From the NCBI GenBank assembly GCA_963770375.1, contig CAVYPM010000012.1, positions 88,365 to 152,364 on the forward strand: a DNA stretch of 64,000 bases, written 5' to 3'. Position 1 is the first letter of the stretch. Each line of letters opens with the position of its first letter. Positions 61,005-64,000 of the stretch are shown in pieces. Below the pieces are notes generated by a model that made no database searches, had not been told where the DNA came from, and worked only from the letters and a program-made list of their open reading frames with translations. Source of the stretch: DASVBE01 sp963770375. GTDB lineage: Bacteria; Actinomycetota; Actinomycetes; Streptosporangiales; Streptosporangiaceae. The position numbers were made by a program, and so were the translations under genes.

Positions 61005-62417
61005 ATGAGTACCTTGTCGATCGTTAATGCTGGCGTGTTCGACGGTGTGTCTGACGGCCTGGCTGAAGGGGCCGGTGCATGTCGCCGAGGGCCGCGTCGT
61101 GTCGGTCGGCGGGCCGCCGCAGCCAGCCGACCAGGTCATCGACGCGCGCGGCGGCACGGTGCTGCCCGGCCTGATCGACGCGCACTGCCACGCCTACGGC
61201 ATCAGCCTGGACATGATGGCAACTGAGTCGCAGCCGCTCAGCTACGTCGCGCTGGCCGCCGCCCGGCGGCTGGGCCGGGCGCTGGCCCGCGGGTTCACCA
61301 CGGTGCGTGACCCGGCAGGCGGGGACGCGGGACTGGCCCGGGCCATCGCCGAGAACCTCATTCCCTCGCCCCGCTACCTGTGGACCGGCGCGGCACTGAG
61401 CCAGACCGGCGGTCACGGCGACGCGCGCGGTCCCGGCAGCGAGACCTGCCCGTGCCATGCGCACGGCTGTGAGGTTGTCGACGGAGTCGACCCGCTGCGC
61501 AGGGCGGTCCGGGAGCGGTTCCGCCGCGGCGCGCACGCGATCAAGATCATGACCTCGGGCGGTGTCATGTCGCTGGCCGACCCGATCGCGATCCCGCAGT
61601 ACTGCGCCGAGGAGATCCGCGTGGTGACCGATGAGGCGGCCCGGCGCGGCAGCGACGCGGCCGCGCACGCCTACTCGCCCGAGGCGATCCGCCACTCGAT
61701 CGGCAACGGCGTGCGCAGCATCGAGCACGGCAACCTGCTCGATGCGCCGACGGCGGCGGCGATGGCCTTGGCCGGGGCCTTCCTCGTGCCCACCCTGGCC
61801 GCCTATGACGCGATGGAGCGCCGCGGGGAGCAGATCGGCATGCCGGCTGTGTCGCGGCGCAAGAACCGGGAGGTCCTGGAGTCCGGTCAGCAGGCCGTCG
61901 AGCTTGCCCGCGCCGCCGGGGTACGCGTTGGCTTCGGCACCGACCTGATTGGGCCCGCTGGAGGACGAGCAGCTCAACGGCCTGCGCCTGCAGGCCGAGG
62001 CAGGCGGGATCTGGACGGCGCTGGCCTCAGCTACCTCGGTCAACGCCGAGCTGATCGGCGCGCGACCTCGGCCGGGTCGCCCAGGGCTGCACCGCCGACC
62101 TGCTCATCCTCGGCGGCAACATCTGCGACGACCCATCGGTGGCGTGGTCACCCGACAGCCAGCGAACGATCGTGCAGCACGGCCGGATCATCGCCTGGCT
62201 CCAGAGCACCTCGCTAGCAGACGCGCGAAGAGCCGCCGATCGGCGCGGCTACGGGCACGCCGTGGAGCCATCCTTCGTGTGCGCAGAACTGGCCGATCGG
62301 GCGCCGCACAGCCAGTCGCCAACGCGCACCCATGCCGATGTGAGTGAGTCGGCAAGAGGCCATTCCTTAGTGCCAGGAACCGAGCTGCTTCGGCGTTTCG
62401 GTGCGGATCGCTGGTGA
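61005..62417 (+). pseudogene. Amidohydrolase (imidazolonepropionase-like), frameshifted
   Basis: A metal-dependent hydrolase related to the one at 14682. From ATG 61005: MSTLSIVNAGVFDG, then after a shift near 61065 VHVAEGRVVSVGG, LPGLIDAHCHAYG, the lysine in HAIKIMTSGGVMS, AAAHAYSPEAI, SIEHGNLL and GFGTDLIG. Shifts near 61955 and 62065 lead to EDEQLNGLRLQAEAG, LASATSVNAELIG and RVAQGCTADLLILGGNICDD. Homology ends near 62206; the stop is at 62415-62417. All three shifts fit one extra base. The metal-binding residues are all present, so the damage looks recent or artificial. Confidence 0.7.
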
Positions 62418-62500
62418 ACCTGCAGGCGAGTGAGGCGGGAGTCCTGGCGAGCGCGACGGGAGGTGATGCATGCTTGTTCCCGAACGCGGGAGGTGGGGGG

Positions 62501-62930
62501 ATGTCGTGCGACGACAACAAGCGTGCTGTAGCTGAGTTCGTGGAGCGGTGCCAGAATCAGCACGACCTGGCGTTCGCTGACGAGGCATTCCACCCGAAGT
62601 TCGTGAATCACTACCTGGCCGGAGGGTCGGGCTATCCCGCAGGCGGATCGGCCCGCGAGCGGCTTCCAGGCCTTCTACGGCGCGCTGCTGCAGGGGTTTC
62701 CGGATGCCACCATGGAGATCAACGAGCAGCTCGCTGAGCGCGATCTTGTTGCGACCCGCAAGACATTTCGGGGAACGCACCTTGGTGAACTCTGGGATCT
62801 GCCGCCGACCGGAAATCGGGTCGAGTTCGAGTTCATCGACATCTTCCGGGTGAGCAAGGGAAGGTTGATCGAGCACTGGACGTCGATGGACCTCGCCGCG
62901 CTCCGGCATCAGATGCGTACTCGTTCATAG
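62501..62930 (+). pseudogene. SnoaL-like ester cyclase family protein, frameshifted
   Basis: A small cone-shaped-fold protein of about 142 residues. ATG 62501 follows GGGAGG by seven bases and gives DNKRAVAEFVERCQNQHDLAFADEAFHPKFVNHYL. After a shift near 62665 it continues QAFYGALLQGFPDATMEINEQLAERDLVATRKTFRGTHLGELWDLPPTG and IDIFRVSKGRLIEHWTSMD, the C-terminal signature of the polyketide-cyclase-like SnoaL family. One extra base explains the shift. Confidence 0.68.
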
Positions 62931-62958
62931 GGCTGGGCGGTGAGCCGCATAGAGTTCG

Positions 62959-63362
62959 TCAGCTTGGTGGTGACGCCGGTCGCGGGTCGCGGCGGAGAGG
63001 GTGATCGGCGGGAACCTCGACCAGGACGATCTGGATGCCATCGGGGTCCTGGATCCACATCTCGATCAAGCCCCACGGCTCGGTTACGGGCCCCCGGATG
63101 ATGGGAACCCCGGCCGCGGCGAGCCGGGCGTGCTCGGCGTGGACATCCCGTACCTGCATCCAGATCATCACCGACTGCCCGGCAGGGCCGGGCCTGTGCC
63201 CGGAGACCTCAAGCAAGCCGGGGCCAAGGAAGAACACCACCCTGGATCGTCCGGAGGGCCGAACTCGCGGTAGATGGCCAGGCCCAGTACGTCGCGGTAG
63301 AAGCGGCGGCTACGGTCCAGGTCGCTGGGCCGCACCAAGATCCGGCTGCTCAGAACGTCCAT
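62959..63362 (-). pseudogene. VOC family (glyoxalase-like) protein, frameshifted
   Basis: A single-domain glyoxalase-fold protein of about 134 residues. ATG 63362 gives MDVLSSRILVRPSDLDRSRRFYRDVLGLAIYREFG. A shift near 63240 (one missing base) leads to VVFFLGPGLLEVSG, MIWMQVRDVHAEHARLAAAGVPI and GLIEMWIQDPDGIQIVLVEVP, including the final metal-site glutamate region. The function is unknown; such proteins can be isomerases, dioxygenases or resistance proteins. Confidence 0.68.
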
Positions 63363-63616
63363 GCGGCTATTTCAGCAGCACGTTGAGTGACACGGCAGGT
63401 CAACGAGAACGCGCGCCGACCCGCCGTTCGGGGCGGTTCCTATGCGGTCACCCCGGGTGAGGGACGGCCGCCCGAGAATGATCGATCTGTTCGCCTGCGG
63501 TTGGCTCATGCTGGCCGTGTGTGCCCGGTTTGTGCGCTGAGCAAATGTGGTTCTGACGGGCCGGGCGCCGCTGCACCGAGCGCCGGGGTCGGTCCGGCGC
63601 TGCTGTGCCCGTCGGT

Positions 63617-64000
63617 TCAGGGGCAGACCCGGCGTAGGGATGCCCTGGGAGGTATCGGGTCCATTCCGCGCGGGTCAGGTTGCGTCCGGCGACCGTGCAT
63701 GCGCGTTGTTCCCAGGCGGCGAGCGATGTTGGCCAGGTGAAGCCGTTGCCGTGGTCGTCGACGACGAGCAGGCGCTTGCCGCCGGGCCCGAACGCGGCGG
63801 TGGCAGCGGCGCCCTGTTCGGTGTTGAGCGCGGTGCCTTCTTGCTGGAGCGTCTGAAGCTGCACGACAGCTTGACCGTTCCGTCCTGACCGCCGGTGGTC
63901 GCGAACCGCTGGCCGGTGGGGTCGAATGCGATGCTGGTGACCGGCCCGGCGGCCACGGCCACTGGGCCCTGCCAGTTGATGTCCGCTGACCGGGTTCCAC
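63617..64000 (-). pseudogene. C-terminal end of a WD40-repeat protein, frameshifted
   Basis: Only the 3' end lies in the window; the gene continues beyond 64000. A repeat blade is clear (GPVTSIAFDPTGQRFATTGGQDGTVKL), then after a shift near 63865 LQTLQQEGTALNTEQGAAATAAFGPGGKRLLVVDDHGNGFTWPTSLAAWEQRACTVAGRNLTRAEWTRYLPG, in pieces typical of the C-terminus of large actinomycete NTPase-WD40 proteins. A last shift near 63630 restores the usual RRVCP ending and the stop at 63617. Both shifts fit one missing base. Confidence 0.65.

Overview
The window comes from a very GC-rich actinomycete. Codon third positions are almost all G or C, GTG and TTG starts are common, and start/stop overlaps (ATGA, GTGA) link genes in long operons. 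I see no rRNA, tRNA, CRISPR array, insertion sequence or phage gene. The gene families (Lrp, GntR/FCD, PaaX, an Rv1747-like FHA transporter, a mycofactocin-type SDR) fit a soil or endophytic filamentous actinomycete. The genus cannot be read from the sequence.

Layout. 0-2.3 kb: a cut-off sedolisin-type (S53) peptidase, a small membrane protein and a broken secreted protein. 2.3-18.6 kb: two peptide-type ABC importers pointing away from each other around a GntR/FCD repressor. The minus-strand operon (8992 down to 2333) has a fused two-ATPase subunit and ends in an acetamidase/formamidase. The plus-strand operon (10343-17962) carries a lactonase-like metallo-beta-lactamase protein and an amidohydrolase between its permeases and ATPases. 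An Lrp/AsnC regulator follows. 18.7-24.2 kb: a cytoplasmic S8 peptidase, a large alpha/beta hydrolase and a convergent FHA-FHA-ABC transporter.

24.3-38.6 kb: an aryl-CoA degradation pathway in two blocks. Block one is enoyl-CoA hydratase, SDR and RidA. Block two is a PaaX regulator, an aryl-CoA ligase and a fused monooxygenase/reductase of the 2-aminobenzoyl-CoA or salicylyl-CoA type. The blocks are separated by a 7-kb membrane-lipid module (26.4-33.5 kb): a flippase-like protein with a pseudokinase, an orphan betaine-type binding lipoprotein, a PAP2-kinase fusion and two divergent PAP2 phosphatases. The divergent promoter region of that module holds a perfect 20-bp inverted repeat with GTTCACC motifs. 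I consider this module the most novel system in the window.

38.8-47.5 kb: a decayed tandem triplication, a MocE-type Rieske ferredoxin with a desaturase, a PAP2/diacylglycerol kinase, two membrane proteins, a PLP lyase and a MarR regulator. 47.5-56.2 kb: a phenylacetate catabolic cluster (TetR regulator, paaG, paaZ, paaABCD, a paaE split into two overlapping frames, paaK) with a probable operator between paaG and paaZ. 56.3-58.6 kb: VOC, GNAT and small proteins. 58.8-64 kb: almost every recognisable gene (SDR, amidohydrolase, ester cyclase, VOC, WD40) is broken by frameshifts. This end is either a decaying region or low-quality sequence. Most frameshifts that I could phase correspond to one extra base next to G/C runs.
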